25,139 nucleotides of DNA from a virus. The position numbers and the translations under genes are program-made. Shown piece by piece: positions 24,935 through 25,139 of this stretch. Every line of letters begins with the position of its first letter. Positions within the stretch are counted from its first letter, which is position 1. The stretch spans positions 1 to 25,139 of IMG/VR virus record IMGVR_UViG_3300034105_000083, one strand, 5' to 3'. The notes beneath the pieces are model-generated. The model was not told where the DNA came from. It ran no database searches and was given only the letters and a program-made list of their open reading frames with translations.

Positions 24935-25139
24935 TATATCTTTGTGTAAAATGTTACTAAAACTTTTCTTATTCCCTCTGTTATCTCCTCTGGATACTTT
25001 GAGTGGAAGTAGTCTGCATCATACGTCAGCATCCTATTCGGCCTTGACGATATGTAGTCCTTCTTTAACCAACTGGATCTGTTATCGGCATCCTCAAGTA
25101 GTATCTTATCAAAGTCTGAGTTCGTGCAGTCCTTTGGTA
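24934..25139 (-). CDS. Unknown protein, C-terminal part (5' truncated)
   Basis: On the reverse strand one frame is open from the right edge to a TAA whose last base is the first base of the next ATG (TAATG, 24932-24936). The visible end, about 67 residues, includes KDCTNSDFDKILLEDADNRS, SWLKKDYISSRP, MLTYDADYFHSKYPEEI and a final RKVLVTFYTKI. I do not recognise the family. The coding frame is supported by the one-base stop-start overlap with the phosphoesterase gene, as in the rest of this operon, and by G/C-ending codons similar to that gene. The other two reverse frames contain stops in this stretch. Confidence 0.65.
   Translation of the reverse strand, partial: PKDCTNSDFDKILLEDADNRSSWLKKDYISSRPNRMLTYDADYFHSKYPEEITEGIRKVLVTFYTKI

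Noticed and set aside
24937-24944. TATCTTTG on the + strand, a match to the Bacteroidota -7 box
   Set aside because: It lies within the coding end of the partial leftward gene and points away from any rightward gene, so it is probably a chance match.
1-25139. tRNA genes, CRISPR arrays, insertion sequences or an integrase attachment site
   Set aside because: No cloverleaf-like intergenic sequence, regular spaced repeats, transposase or integrase motif was found; the genome is packed with almost no gaps over 70 bases.

Overview
The window looks like part of the genome of a tailed, podovirus-type phage of a Bacteroidota host, of the crAss-like kind or a relative. The reasons are: a tightly packed head-tail module that starts with the C-terminus of an HK97-type major capsid protein; a very large P22-gp10/muzzle-type tail protein; AT-rich coding sequence; start codons without clear Shine-Dalgarno sequences; and two TAnnTTTG hexamer-like boxes of the Bacteroidota -7 type. 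No tRNA, CRISPR array, integrase or lysis gene was seen. All family names are from reading motifs, without a database search.

Layout. Positions 1-21395 are a rightward late (virion) operon: major capsid protein end and terminator; conserved capsid-neighbour protein and a second terminator; two ring/adaptor proteins; the 1475-residue tail stabilization (muzzle-like) protein; two AT-rich, probable fibre genes; a detached tail-hub domain protein; a free-standing GNAT acetyltransferase; then three probable internal (ejected) virion proteins. The last of these is a 3260-residue polyvalent protein that carries a tandem N-terminal duplication, an HEVFH metallopeptidase, a domain with an endonuclease III-like TIDTH signature, a second GNAT, and an LPD38-like C-terminal region. 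Positions 21413-25139 are a convergent leftward operon: the end of an unknown gene, a T5 A1-like metallophosphoesterase, a GIY-YIG homing endonuclease and four small genes. Almost every junction there is an ATGA or TAATG stop-start overlap. The two operons meet at one symmetrical hairpin, and the stop codon of the 3260-codon gene lies in its loop.

The most notable structure is the GIY-YIG gene. Its last 16 residues are a near copy of the last 18 residues of the upstream phosphoesterase. The copy now on the phosphoesterase is AT-rich like the endonuclease, while the copy on the endonuclease keeps the codon style of the host gene. Both ends keep the ATGA coupling. This suggests a homing cassette that brings a recoded replacement tail for its host gene and takes the displaced original tail as its own C-terminus.

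The giant polyvalent gene is a compositional and domain mosaic. Its modules are separated by a recurrent RSQ linker (twice as KRSQLTDD), and one AT-rich module lies almost exactly between two such copies.
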